The notes under the pieces were generated by a model, which made no database searches, was not told the DNA's origin, and was given only the letters and a program-made list of their open reading frames with translations. A program made the position numbers and the translations under genes. From the NCBI GenBank assembly GCA_009760855.2, contig WPIO01000007.1:5371501-5431500 (forward strand): DNA of 60,000 bases, read 5' to 3'. The DNA comes from Cristatella mucedo. Its lineage: Eukaryota; Bryozoa; Phylactolaemata; Cristatellidae. This document shows, piece after piece, positions 33,837-43,638 of the stretch; position 1 is the stretch's first letter; every line of letters starts with the position of its first letter.

Positions 33837-34448
33837 GACTTCCGGCCGCGTTCCCGCGGGCTGAAGCTGCGGCGCCAGAGAATGGCGCGAGCCGCCGATC
33901 GGCCCGCCGCCAGGTGCATCCGAGCGTCCTTGACCGCTCCGCCGTCGTCGTTCTCCTGCCTTCCTCAGCCTGACTGGGCGCTTCCTCGACCGGGCGCGCT
34001 TGACCGTTGCAACCGCTTCTACGCCGACTCAAACCTCGCGCGTGCGGCTGCTCGAAAGGGCGGGTCGGTGGGCGCGGAAGCGCCGCCGCTCTCAGCTGAG
34101 AGCGCGAGCGCTCGTCGTCGCTCGCGGTCGTAGCCCGGCCCGAGGCAGGCTTCGGAGCGCTCACTCGCTCTGTCGGGGGACGCGCTCGCTCAGCGCGCTC
34201 AGCGCGCGAGAGCGCGGCCGCGGTCCGCCGGATCAGTCGCTCGGGAGAAAAAATGGGGGCGCGCGCGCGCGGAGTGGCAGTCTTCGGACGGTCGTTTTGC
34301 TCGCGGTCGACGGCGTCTGAGCGCCGGCCGACAGCCGCGTTGACTGTGTCGGTTGCGTCGCCAGCCTCGCCGCCGCGGCGGCGAGCTGGCGCCGCACGCG
34401 CCCACGCTGAGCGGCTGCGGCGGTCGACGCTCGCGCGACCGTCGCCGC

Positions 34449-37400
34449 TCAGCGCTTGCGCTTGCGCTGCGCCTGGTCGCCTCGCGGCGGCAGGCGCAGC
34501 CCTGCTGTCTGCTTGAATATCTCCTCGTCGCTGCCGTCGCTAGACTCAGCGAAGTACTGCGGCACCGCCGGACGTTCCGCGCGCTCCGGCTTCTGCTGCT
34601 GCGGTGGCGGCGGCGGACGGCGGGCGATGTCGCGAGCGGCGCCGCGGACCTCACTGGCCCCGGTCGCGCGCGCCTCTGCGCCGAGGCTCTCCGGAGCGAC
34701 GCTGCGCTCTTTTGTGCCGTCTCTCGCCGCTGCGCGCCTCGCCCGCCGGCGCGGCTCGGCGTCGATGCTGAACAGGACGGACCTGTACCTGTCGCGGCGG
34801 CCGCGGCTCTCGTCATCCTGCCGTTCGGTCGGTTCGAGAGCGTGACTGCGGGGCGTGACTCCGAAACCCGGCGGCGGCTGCAGCGGCTGATGTAACCACG
34901 GCGGCGGTGAGGACGAGTCGGGCTTGATTTTTGGCGCACGCATCGCTATCCTCTGCTTGAAAATGGTGGTCGGATCTCTGGCGACCGTCGCGCCTACCTG
35001 GCCGTCGGCGCCCGGCGGCGAATCGCGACCGTTGGCGCGAGTGTCGTCGCTCGTCGTCGGCTGAGTAGCGACTTTCCGCTTAGCCGCTGATCGAGACCTC
35101 CTGAGTACGTATACCGTGCTGCCTCCGCCGTCGCCGAGGTTCGTCCGCTCGCTCGCTGCAGCGTCGACGTCGACCGGCGTCTGGCGGTGACGGCGCCCTC
35201 TGGGCGACTCCGAATTCGCGCTCTCCGCCGACGCGAGAGCCGACTCGGCAGCCGAGGCGCGACCGCTCCGTCGACTGAAGGGCGGCGGCGTTAGCTCGGC
35301 CGGCGCTGGCGACTCGGCGGCGGCTGCGGGCGACGTCGCACCGGCGCCCGCGCCCTCGGTTAAAGAGCTCGGCGCCCTGGCTCCGCGGGCCACTCTCTCG
35401 CGCCGGCGTCTCGTCGCACGCTCTCGTTCCTCGTTCAGCAGCATCGCCGCGGCCGGAAAAAACGACGGGTCGACGCCGTCGCCCTCTGCGCTGGATGCGG
35501 CGTCGACGTCGTCGGCCGATCCCGACGAGCGAGACTCGCGCGATCGCTCGGCCTCGCCCGGGTTCGCCTCGAGCGCCGCCTCGGGCTCATGGTGACCGCC
35601 AGGTGGCGCTCGCCCTTGTCCGCCGCTCTCTTCCGCGTCTGCTGCCGCCGCCGACTTGCGTCCTCCGATGCGCCCGTCGCATCCGCGGTCTGCCGAGATG
35701 CGCCCTTCGACGCCGGGGCTGGTAGCCGGCGCCGTCTCGCCGACGCGGCCGCCGACGCCGTCGACCGGCGCGGCCGCCGCCTCCGACGGCCGCCGCTTCA
35801 GCTCGCGCTTGTAGCGGCGATACTTTTCGGCTTCCTCCGGCGAGTCGGCGTGCTGCGCGACGGCCAGGTCCGGATGCGTGCGCCGAAGCAGGCGCCAGGC
35901 GCGCGCGCAGTTGCCGCGCAGGACGACGTACCGGCGCAGCATGTCGCGCCGCACGCGCGCGTCGTTGGGCAGCGTCTCCTCGATGTCGGCAACCGTCTGG
36001 GACGCGTCGTTGAGCATGCGCACGAGGCTGGGCCGCGCCTCCAGCTCGACGCGGCCGTCCTGCCGCATCAGCTCGAGTCTGAAGGCCAGCACGCGCAGCT
36101 CGGCGTAGGTGGCAGCGAGCGACGCGTCCAGCTCGGCCGCGTGCTCGCGCAGCAGCTCGTAGCGGAAGTCGCGGCTCGTCAGGCTCTGCAGCTGCTGCGC
36201 GGCGGCGTCACGCTCGCGCCTCGCGGCGCCGTAGGACGCGAGCAGGGCGCGCTCGCGCGCCTCGCACTCGGCGTGCCGCTCGTGCGCGGCGCGCGTCGAC
36301 TCGAGCTTGTCGGCGAGCAGCCGCCTCTCGAGCCGCTTGTCGGCCACGATGCTCTCCTTCCATCGCGCGCTCTTCTCGACGGCCGCTATCGAGTCGTCGA
36401 GGTGCCGCACGCGCCGCCACTGCTCGGCGGGCGCCGCGGCGAGGCTGCGCAGGCGCTCGCCGTACGCGGCCGCGGCGCTGTCGGTCCAGGCGCGCGCGAG
36501 GTCGGCGGCGCGCGAGCACTTGGCGAGCAGGTCCGGCACGAGTCGCAGCAACGGCTCGAACCGGGCGTAGCCCTTGAGCGCGGCGACGCCGCGAAGGCTC
36601 TCGCCGTCGAACGCCGCGGCGTCCAGCTCGCCGTCGGTCTGCAGCCGCGCCCAGCGGACGCTCAGCTCCTCCAGCGCCTTGATGCTCGCCGCCAGACGCC
36701 GGCGGCTGCTGCTGAGGCCGGGCGTCGCCGTGTCGCCGCGGCGACGGCCGCCGGACGTACTGCTGCTGCTGCTGCGCCCGCCGCTGTTCGCTTCGCCGGG
36801 CGGCGGCTCGGCGGCTTGCGCCGCCGCCGCTCTCTTCTTCTTGGCGTCCAGAATGCTCTGGAGCCGCTGTAGCTTGCGCCGCTTCCTCTCGCTCCGTCTC
36901 TTCCTCTCGAGCGGCGCGAGACCGCCGTCCTTGGGTGCAGCGCCATCTGGCGACGGTCGCGCCGAGGCCTCGCTCGCGACGCCTGCCGACGCTCCCGCGG
37001 CGGCCGGCCGTCGGTAGTGGGCGCTGCCGCCGCCGCCGGCCGCTAGCAGCTGGGCTCGCAGTTGCTCGGCTCCATCGTCGTCGCCGCTGCTGTCGGCATC
37101 CGGCGCCTCGGCGGGCGACGCGCGTCGATGGGCGCGCGCTCCGCCGCCGCCAGCTACTACGTCGAGCCGCTTGGGGTGGCCCGCGGCGTCGGAGTGACCG
37201 TTGGACGCCTTTGGATGCTGCGGCTGCTGCTGCTGCTGCGGCGGCGGATCGGCCCGCTTCTCGTGCTTCTCCTTGCTGCTCCTCCTTCCGTCGTCGTCGT
37301 CATCGTCCGACTCCAAGTCCGTGAGCCGATCGAGAGGATAGAAGTAGTAGTTGTACAGACATGAGTAAATCTTGTCGTCGAAGTAGTCCTTGATGCCACC

Positions 37401-37823
37401 GATGCGCTCGACGAGGTCGAAGAACCAGTCGAAGTAGCCGCGGCCCGGCGACGGCGACGTCGCGCCGGCAGCAGCGCCGCCGTAGATGGCCAACGACTCT
37501 CTCAGTTCGCCGAGCGATCGTATCCGGAGCAGTCCCTTGTCCTTGGCTCCCTCCTTGGTGATGACCTGTCGGACGGTGCCAAGCTCGGTCGTCAGCTGCG
37601 ACGCGCTCGCCGGACATGATGAGACAGCCGCGTTGCCGGCGGCGTGGCGTGTCTCGTCATCGACCGTCGTCGACTTGAACTTTAACTTAAGCTGCTCAAG
37701 TTGAAGTTCGAAGGGCGGGGCGCCTGCGAAAAGCTCAGAGCGCCCGACTGCTGGCTGGCTGGCCGCCGTCGGCTGTCGCGTGCCGACAATCGCTTTCCGG
37801 TGGCAGTCTGAGGTCAGAGTCAC
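34449..37823 (-). CDS. Large GC-rich open frame: unrecognised, partly helical protein (possibly a terminal exon)
   Basis: An uninterrupted 1124-codon frame. I do not recognise the family. In order it has an N-terminal part that may include intron before an acceptor (candidate AG at residues 33-34); a Leu/Lys-rich segment (38-50); an aromatic block (130-166: FDWFFDLVERIGGIKDYFDD, then YNYYFYPLDRL); an acid run of six Asp (173-178); a Gln run (196-200); a basic cluster (308-332); a long Leu/Arg/Glu-rich helical region (about 378-680) ending in EKYRRYKRELKRR; then a Ser/Ala/Arg-rich disordered half and a KRKR end. The organised domain order argues for real coding on this strand rather than on the overlapping plus-strand frame. 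The first ATG need not be the start: the gene may begin in the exons at 42613-42980. A nuclear role is only a guess from the basic clusters. Confidence 0.7.
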   Translation of the reverse strand: MTLTSDCHRKAIVGTRQPTAASQPAVGRSELFAGAPPFELQLEQLKLKFKSTTVDDETRHAAGNAAVSSCPASASQLTTELGTVRQVITKEGAKDKGLLRIRSLGELRESLAIYGGAAAGATSPSPGRGYFDWFFDLVERIGGIKDYFDDKIYSCLYNYYFYPLDRLTDLESDDDDDDGRRSSKEKHEKRADPPPQQQQQPQHPKASNGHSDAAGHPKRLDVVAGGGGARAHRRASPAEAPDADSSGDDDGAEQLRAQLLAAGGGGSAHYRRPAAAGASAGVASEASARPSPDGAAPKDGGLAPLERKRRSERKRRKLQRLQSILDAKKKRAAAAQAAEPPPGEANSGGRSSSSSTSGGRRRGDTATPGLSSSRRRLAASIKALEELSVRWARLQTDGELDAAAFDGESLRGVAALKGYARFEPLLRLVPDLLAKCSRAADLARAWTDSAAAAYGERLRSLAAAPAEQWRRVRHLDDSIAAVEKSARWKESIVADKRLERRLLADKLESTRAAHERHAECEARERALLASYGAARRERDAAAQQLQSLTSRDFRYELLREHAAELDASLAATYAELRVLAFRLELMRQDGRVELEARPSLVRMLNDASQTVADIEETLPNDARVRRDMLRRYVVLRGNCARAWRLLRRTHPDLAVAQHADSPEEAEKYRRYKRELKRRPSEAAAAPVDGVGGRVGETAPATSPGVEGRISADRGCDGRIGGRKSAAAADAEESGGQGRAPPGGHHEPEAALEANPGEAERSRESRSSGSADDVDAASSAEGDGVDPSFFPAAAMLLNEERERATRRRRERVARGARAPSSLTEGAGAGATSPAAAAESPAPAELTPPPFSRRSGRASAAESALASAESANSESPRGRRHRQTPVDVDAAASERTNLGDGGGSTVYVLRRSRSAAKRKVATQPTTSDDTRANGRDSPPGADGQVGATVARDPTTIFKQRIAMRAPKIKPDSSSPPPWLHQPLQPPPGFGVTPRSHALEPTERQDDESRGRRDRYRSVLFSIDAEPRRRARRAAARDGTKERSVAPESLGAEARATGASEVRGAARDIARRPPPPPQQQKPERAERPAVPQYFAESSDGSDEEIFKQTAGLRLPPRGDQAQRKRKR

Positions 37824-38177
37824 AGGTCAGGCGCGCTCGGCGCGCCCGGTCCTCTCGAGCGGAAACTCCGGTAAGCGCGAAACGCGGGGTAGGACCCGCA
37901 TGGATAGCGCTGCAATGGCGAGCTCGGCGTCTCTCTTACGGTCGCGCCGCAATTTTCTCGCAAGTCATCGGGAGTACTCTTCATAGCGATACAGCGAATA
38001 TCCGTGTACAAAAAAAATTCTAGGACTTTCATTGGTAATCAGCTTCGAAAGCTCTTAGATCAATCTAAGAACAACGTCTTTTAACTTTGATTGCTACTTT
38101 CACTTTAGTTAGTTCACTTTTGACTCCAGCTCCACTGAGCTCAACCGAAAGCCTCTGCTGACCCAATGAAAAGAAAG

Positions 38178-38328
38178 CGCTGGTTTGGCCCAGCGGTTAA
38201 GGTGCTCGCCTCGACCAAGGTCAAGGTGAATATATTTAACAACCGAGGTCATGGGCTCGAGCCCCGTGGCGTATGTGAAGCGTCTAAATAGAGATTAATT
38301 TCTCTTAGGGAGCTTTACAAAGGAACTA
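38178..38328 (+). mobile_element. SINE-1 copy, plus strand
   Basis: Head GGTTTGGCCCAGCGGTTAAG (A box), then an extra AT-rich insertion, then GAGGTCATGGGCTCGAGCCC (B box), then the hairpin end AGCGTCTAAATAGAGATTAA, then TTTCTCTTAGGGAGCT. Its 3' end directly adjoins the MITE at 38329. Confidence 0.8.
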
Positions 38329-38458
38329 TATTATAAGGTTGAGACAAAGTTCATGCGCCCTGTTTTTCATTAAATCATTATTAAATTTATTAGATTATTA
38401 TTTAATTAAATTATTATTAAAATAAAGGCAGGCGAACTTTTTCCTCAACCTTATAATA
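38329..38458. mobile_element. Mariner-like MITE, 130 bp
   Basis: Perfect 15-bp terminal inverted repeats, TATTATAAGGTTGAG (38329-38343) and CTCAACCTTATAATA (38444-38458), extend imperfectly inwards (AAAGTTCATGCGCC against AAAGTTCGCCTGCC). They enclose an extremely AT-rich core (TTATTATTTAATTAAATTAT). The AAGGTTG...AAAGTTC termini resemble those of mariner elements. It is non-coding. Confidence 0.75.
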
Positions 38459-38769
38459 TTAAATTAGTATCCCAATTTGATGATTCTGAGGCAGCTCGAC
38501 GAAGACTAGGCGAGCCTCTTTAATTCACTCTAAATAAAGAGTTGCTTATAAAGGAACTGTATGAAAATATTGGAAAAAACGGCGGCACTCTGGGTACCGT
38601 CATTGATCGTGGTTGAAGGACCAGGAACAACATGGGTAAGCGCTAGTATGGTTGGGCGTCTTTCTACGGATAGTGCTTAAAGGTAATGACTGTTCAAGCA
38701 ATCGCCAGAATCGATTTAAAAAGCTCGATTTTCTAGCGATTCTGCAATGGGAGGGTCACTCCAAGAGGC

Positions 38770-39408
38770 AGACAGACTTAGTACTAGAGCAAAGAAAGCT
38801 ATTAGGCCACTGCAGCGGACTATGAATATGGCTGCATGCTAGTCTTCAAGTCCCAGAGGTTTGAGCACGTGTCTCCTTTGCTAAAAGAGCTAGGATGGAT
38901 GCCGGTTGAGCAGCGGTTACAGAGCAAAGTTCTTACGCTGACCCACAAGGCCTGCCAAGGCTAGGCTCCTTCGTACCTAGCTGAACTGCTGCATCAGTTT
39001 CAGCCTGCTCGCGCCCTGAGGTCCTGTGTGGACAATAAATTAGCTGCCCCATTCCTCCGCTTAAAGACAGTTGGCGACAGAAGCTTTAGCTCTGCAGGTC
39101 CTAGACTGTGGAACTCGCTTCCACAATTCTCACGCAACGACAACTACTCTCCTGCTGCCGACTATGGCTTATCCTTTTCAGCGGTTCTGAGCTGCTACTT
39201 CCATGCTATTCATTACCTCAACTGCTCTCCTGACTTTTCTAGGGTTCTCACTTTCTTTTTGTTGCGTGAGACGAAGTCTGTTGGCTACCGAATGCGTACA
39301 GAAAGCCGCTTAGGCTGTGAGTGCGCTATACAAAACTCTTCTGCCTAACACCCACATGGTCTTTATGACTTTGTGGAGTTACAAATGCAGATACATTACA
39401 TTACATTA
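38770..39408 (+). mobile_element. LINE family B 3' part, plus strand, best preserved B copy
   Basis: The end of the coding region is readable from KRPLQRTMNMAAC-like (38790) through PVEQRLQSKVLTLTHKAC to the 106-codon frame 39028-39348 (DNKLAAPFLRLKTVGDRSFS, NSLPQFSRNDNYSPAADYG, SVGYRMRTESRLGCECA). The terminal hairpin is at about 39351-39376 and the ACATT-type tail at about 39388-39406. Confidence 0.88.
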
Positions 39409-39494
39409 GATCTCCGAAGAGACGCCGTGAGAGAAATGCCTCCACGGCATTACCAAGCTCCAACTGGATATATTTAGATATTGCATATATAGCT

Positions 39495-39540
39495 ACAGCA
39501 TAGGAATAGAGGGACGCTTGTCCCTCTATTCCTATGCTGT
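39495..39540. repeat. Perfect 21-bp inverted repeat, 4-base loop
   Basis: Arms 39495-39515 and 39520-39540 are exact reverse complements (core GGAATAGAGGGAC and GTCCCTCTATTCC), separated by GCTT. It lies between the LINE B tail and a SINE-1. Confidence 0.95.
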
Positions 39541-39556
39541 GAGATCATTGGCAACG

Positions 39557-39682
39557 TGGTTTGGTCCAGCGGTTAAGGTGCTCGCCCCGACCAAGGTCTG
39601 GCTGAGGTCGTGGGCTCGAGCCCCTAGGCATATGTGAAGCGCCTGAATAGAGATTAAGTTCTCGTGGGGTGCTATACAAATG

Positions 39683-39720
<38 letters not shown>
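39557..39720 (+). mobile_element. SINE-1, complete-looking copy with (TA)n tail
   Basis: Head TGGTTTGGTCCAGCGGTTAA (A box near 39563-39575), CTCGCCCCGACCAAGGTC, B box region GAGGTCGTGGGCTCGAGCCC, then the family A-like hairpin (AGCGCC 39638-39643 with GGTGCT 39668-39673 and AGAGATTAAGTTCT between), then an AT dinucleotide tail at 39684-39719. Confidence 0.85.
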
Positions 39721-39721
<1 letters not shown>

Positions 39722-40025
39722 CTTCTTCTGTGCAGGTCCTAAGACTTCGGAGCCCACTTCCATAATATGGACGCAATGATATTGACTCTTCTGTAGCCAG
39801 TGATCCCACAGCCTTTTCAGGCTACTACTGCCACACGACTCACCTTCTCGACTGCCCTGCTGACTCAAGTATGCTTCTCACTTTCCCTTTGTTGTGTGAG
39901 ATGAAGTCGGTTGGCTACCGTATACGTACCAGAAGTCGCTTAGGCTGTGAGTGCGATATAAAAAATTCAGTTACGTGACACCCACTTAGTTCTCGTGGCA
40001 TAGTGAAGTTATGGATATAGATGAA
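39720..40025 (+). mobile_element. LINE family B 3' fragment, plus strand
   Basis: From CTTCTTCTGTGCAGGTCCTA (S.AGPR region) to the decayed terminal hairpin at about 39980-40010 and a TGACATTGCATTGCATTAC tail. The structure is that of family B, but it is more diverged than the copy at 38770. Confidence 0.7.
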
Positions 40026-40029
40026 TGAC

Positions 40030-41350
40030 ATTGCATTGCATTACTTTGCACCGGCATTGCATTATTTTGCAAGCTTTCGAGATCCCTTCCAAAGCATTGC
40101 TAGCCACCCTGTCGAAAAGTAGAACTTCACTAGCCTACTGTCCCCCCAAGTATAAGTCCTCCTTTATCTCAGATTTCTCTGATCTCATTTCGATTCTGCG
40201 TGCAAGAAATAGATCTTTCCTCGCTAAGGACAATTTTAACATTCATTTTGCTGACTTACCTGATGCGCTCAGCACCGAGATTCATGAACTGCTTGACTCA
40301 TTGTCTTTTGTAGCTCATGTGCATGGCCCTACTCACATCGACTGTCTCACACTCGACCAATGTTTTCCTGCAACTGAGTCCTATCATCACATAGTATTAC
40401 AAAATTCTGCTTATCTGACCATAGGAATATCTAATTTAGTTTACAGTGCGTGTCCTCTGCATCAACCGTCACATGTTAATCGCGAAACCCCAAAAATCTT
40501 GACATCGATGCTGTCAGCTCAAGAGTATCTTCTTCGCCCTGCGCCTAAATCCCAATTCCGACCTGTCATCGTTGGTATAATGCTACAACACGACACTAAA
40601 TTACATACTCGTCGAGTTTGCACCACTGATTAAGTGCACTGTACGCCCTCGCCCAGATGGCCTTCGGTTTACCGCAGCCATTCATCTAGTCATGCATCCC
40701 AAGCGAAAGCTTGAGAAAGCAAGCAAATAATCAGGACTGACTGTCCATCGGCAGGCACACGAGAACTACTGCAGATCATACCAATCGATCAAATCAAAGG
40801 CCAAGTCTAGCTTCCATGGAAACATTGTTGGATCACAGATGCACAATCCAAATAATTCATTTTAGGTCTCTTCATTCTTGAGCTCCAGCCTACCTATCAG
40901 ATCTACTCCCCCACAAAGCTAGGCGGCATGCCAACTGCTTTTCTGAGTCAAATCGTTTAGCTGCAACTCGTAAGAACGTCAGATCCTCTGGAGACCGCGA
41001 AGGTAGTTCGAATGCTCACAAAACATGGAACTCCCGACTGACGTTACACTATTCCCTGACTTGACATCATTTAAAAGGAAGCTAAAAAAGCATCTATTTA
41101 TCATGGCAATTAGTGGGTCCACGTGATTTGTACTTGGTGTGCTTTTGAGTGCTGTCACTGAGCATGCTGCCTCTGACAATATTAGTATGCTGACCTTAAG
41201 CGTGTCACCACGTTATTCATGTTGCTTATCAAGCATATTACTCACCATTCAATCGAATCGCGTTTCCCTTAGCAGCAAATGTACAGCGCCAAGAAAGAGA
41301 TTGTGTTCTCTGAGGGCACTTTTTCAAGTGTATTATTATTACAATTATAT
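40030..41350 (+). mobile_element. LINE family A, internally deleted copy (endonuclease linker plus 3' end)
   Basis: The 202-codon frame 40025-40633 carries SSFISDFSDLISILRARN, LLDSLSFVAHVHGPTHID and ESYHHIVLQNSAYL, the end of an AP-endonuclease domain and its linker. From about 40862 the sequence jumps to the C-terminal part (FRSLHS, LTFFSESNRL-like), the terminal hairpin at about 41285-41325 and a TTATTATTACAATTATATTA tail. The RT core is missing. Confidence 0.75.
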
Positions 41351-41363
41351 TATAGATAGCTAG

Positions 41364-41365
<2 letters not shown>

Positions 41366-41398
<33 letters not shown>

Positions 41399-41441
41399 TA
41401 TAGATATTATAGATAGATAGATAGATTAATAGATAGATAGA
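41366..41441. repeat. (AT)n and (GATA)n microsatellite
   Basis: An AT run at about 41369-41394 is followed by imperfect TAGA/GATA units to about 41441, continuous with the LINE A tail. Confidence 0.9.
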
Positions 41442-41445
41442 TCAT

Positions 41446-42090
41446 TTAGATCCAATAGATACTTGCTTCAGCCCCACCTCTAGCCCCATCCCTATTACCC
41501 TCGCGTGGCAACCCGACAAACCTAGTCTCGCCACCGAGCAAAGTGCCAAGTAAAAAGCAGCCAATTTGTAGCGGCCTCGCTGACGCGGCAGCGTCGGACG
41601 AGACAGTCAGGCGGCTCTCGCCTTGGCCTTGGCCCCTTGGCAATAGAGAGTCGCCAGCCGCTGTCTTCGAACCGTCAGTCTGAGTCACGAGCGGCTGGGC
41701 TGAGACCCGGGGTCGAGCGCACTGGCTACGCTAGCTACGTCTTATCCTCGCCGACAGGTGGCCGAGTTGAGCTGAGCCGACGAGCCGCCGCTAGACGGCT
41801 CGACCCTAACCGCCGCGAAGATCTCGCTGCGCGGACTAGATTTGAGCTCGAAGGTGGTTGGGCGGAGGGGTGTGTGCGTGGGTTGAGATTGAGATTGAGG
41901 CACGAGCCTATCGCAATACTGTCTGCCATCCGTCCTCTGGTCGGTCGGCTATGTGGGCCTCTTCAACGAACCTCTCAGAGTCTGCATGGACTCTACCGTC
42001 AGTGCCCACGTGACAAAGTAATACGAGCACTTGCAAGAGAACAAGCACTGTTGACATTGGTTTGGTTTTAAATGACACGGACTTAATAAT
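41446..42090. other. No gene recognised; CpG-containing unique sequence
   Basis: Open frames on both strands (plus 41637-42071, minus 41446-41688) are probably composition effects. An exon of the GC-rich gene could hide here, but no convincing splice pair was found. Confidence 0.3.
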
Positions 42091-42094
42091 CAAT

Positions 42095-42185
42095 AGTAAC
42101 AATAATAATGCATTTTATTTAGTGCCCTCAGAGAACTTCATCTGTTTCTAGGCACTTAACATTTGCTGCATATGAAGCACGATCG
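42095..42185 (-). mobile_element. LINE family A terminal scrap, minus strand
   Basis: AATAATAATGCATTTTATTT followed by AGTGCCCTCAGAGAACTTCA is the family A tail and hairpin. Nothing of the coding region remains. Confidence 0.75.
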
Positions 42186-42612
42186 ACTTGTTCTAATGTT
42201 TTCAAAGCTCATTTAACACGAGAGCCTAAGACGTAAAAGAGTTTCTTAATAGTCTTAATGCAGGAACCTCTTATAAGCTCTCGTGTTAACCGCAATGCAG
42301 ACCTGATTCCCGTCCCGTTCAGTTTCAGCGCCCTCTTCAGGCTCTCCAATTAGGAGGTACAAGTCTCATTTTAAAAGTGGGGCTTTAACGAGGCTTTCGG
42401 GCGACAGCGCGTTCGACAATAAGCTTTAAAGTCTACTAATATTTGAGAGCCTAGCGACGGCGGCGACGACCGGCCCGGAGCGGCGCGGCGTATTGGAATT
42501 TAGCGGATCGAGCGTCGTCTCTGCCCAGCGGCAGAGACGACGACGCCCTCTCGCTTCGTCTCTGCCGCTGACCCGAGCGCGCGTCGCCGCGGCGGCCGCC
42601 GCCGCTCGCTAC

Positions 42613-42980
42613 CTGCAGCTTGCTCCAGAGCTCCTGCGTCGAGAATTGACTCTCGCAGATTGCGCACAGCTTCTCGAATGCGCTCAGCTGCCGCTCCATG
42701 TTGTCGTGACGCCGCTCCGTCGTGTGGCCGTCCATGTCGGCGGCTCTCGTCTGAGAGGCAACGGGAGAGACAGGCGCTCGCGCTCCGAGGATGCCCACGC
42801 ATCGCGCTTCCACACCGCTGGCTCAGGCGCAAGCTCCTGCTCCCCTGCGGCCGGCCGGCCGGCCGGCCGGCCGGACGCGCGCGCCCGCATCTGGCCTGAC
42901 CAGGCCGCCGGCGCGCCCGACGCCGAGCGCGCACCGCTCACCACGTATAAATTCAGCAGGTAGTCGGTGAAGACGTCCAT
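42613..42980 (-). CDS. Two small exons of an unrecognised gene (candidate 5' end of the gene at 34449)
   Basis: Exon 42942-42980 starts with ATG and codes MDVFTDYLLNLYV, then a GTGAGC donor. Exon 42613-42750 follows a TTGCCTCTCAG acceptor and codes 46 residues, including RRHDNMERQLSAFEKLCAIC and FSTQELWSKLQ, then a CAG/GTAGCG donor. Both are phase 0 and join to 59 residues of normal, non-repetitive protein sequence, unlike the surrounding GC-rich noise. No family was recognised. The strand, the order and the shared extreme GC content suggest they belong upstream of the 1124-codon frame. The obvious acceptors there need phase 1, so an extra exon or another acceptor is required. Confidence 0.45.
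42849..42874. repeat. (CCGG)n microsatellite
   Basis: About six tandem GGCC units lie in the intron between the two small exons. Confidence 0.9.
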
Positions 42981-43411
42981 GCGCGACGTGCCGTTCCGGA
43001 GCGCGCGCGTTCGCGCGAGCCGAACGACGGGGCGCCGAAGACTGGCTCGCAGGTCGCGCGCGCGCCCCAGCGAGAGGGCGACTATCGATTATCGGGTGCG
43101 CGCGCAGCAGCTGGCGCGGCGGCGGCGGGCCAGCGGCGCCAGCAGCCTCGGCTCGCTGCGCCGGCGTGATTGACTCGAAGACGACACATACGTATCTCGT
43201 AGGAAAAAGGTGAAGTATCGAGCGAGTTTTTTAGCGCCTCGATCGCCGGTTTTATCGAGCAAACGACGAGTGCTCTGCAGTTGCCGCCGCCCGGCCAGCG
43301 GGACCTCTTACGCGCGAGCGCTGGCGCAAGTGGGCCTCGAGCGCCGCACGCGCGACGCTGTCAACAGCGTCGCTCGGTCGATGATGGCTCGCCGAGCTCG
43401 AGGCCGCGAGA

Positions 43412-43419
43412 TGACGTCA
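43412..43419. promoter_or_regulatory. Palindromic CRE (TGACGTCA) in the CpG island
   Basis: An exact full-length cAMP-response element palindrome lies 430 bp upstream of the minus-strand ATG at 42980 and 130 bp from a GA tract, in strongly CpG-rich DNA. ATF/CREB sites are common in such promoters. Function here is inferred from position only. Confidence 0.4.
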
Positions 43420-43548
43420 GTGGCCTTCGATAGCGGCGTCGCTTTCGGATGCCGCTCAGCGTGCGAGACGACGCGCGCGAGCTAGCGGGTGGAGCGGCAG
43501 GGGCGCGGAGGGCGGGCGCTCGAGCGTCCGGGACCGGCCGGACGATCG

Positions 43549-43549
<1 letters not shown>

Positions 43550-43634
<85 letters not shown>
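43550..43634 (+). repeat. (GA)n tract, about 42 units
   Basis: A nearly pure GA run in the CpG island, upstream of the putative minus-strand gene start. It opens spurious Arg-Glu frames on one strand and Ser-Leu frames on the other. Confidence 0.95.

Positions 43635-43638
<4 letters not shown>

Noticed and set aside
35589-36872. 427-codon plus-strand open frame
   Set aside because: It is antisense to the 1124-codon minus-strand frame. Its Arg/Ala/Gly-rich composition is what the complement of GC-rich coding DNA gives, and it lacks ordered segments.
38178-39640. tRNA genes suggested by A and B boxes
   Set aside because: No complete cloverleaf. The boxes are embedded in repeated SINE-1 copies with LINE-like tails.
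40025-40633. 202-codon plus-strand frame
   Set aside because: It matches the endonuclease-linker region also seen at 13099-13545, so it is LINE sequence and not a host gene.
37740-42750. Direct splice from the exon ending WSKLQ (42613) to the 1124-codon frame
   Set aside because: The donor is phase 0, while the most convincing acceptors near 37700-37810 need phase 1. A phase-0 acceptor exists but is weak, so the join is not asserted.
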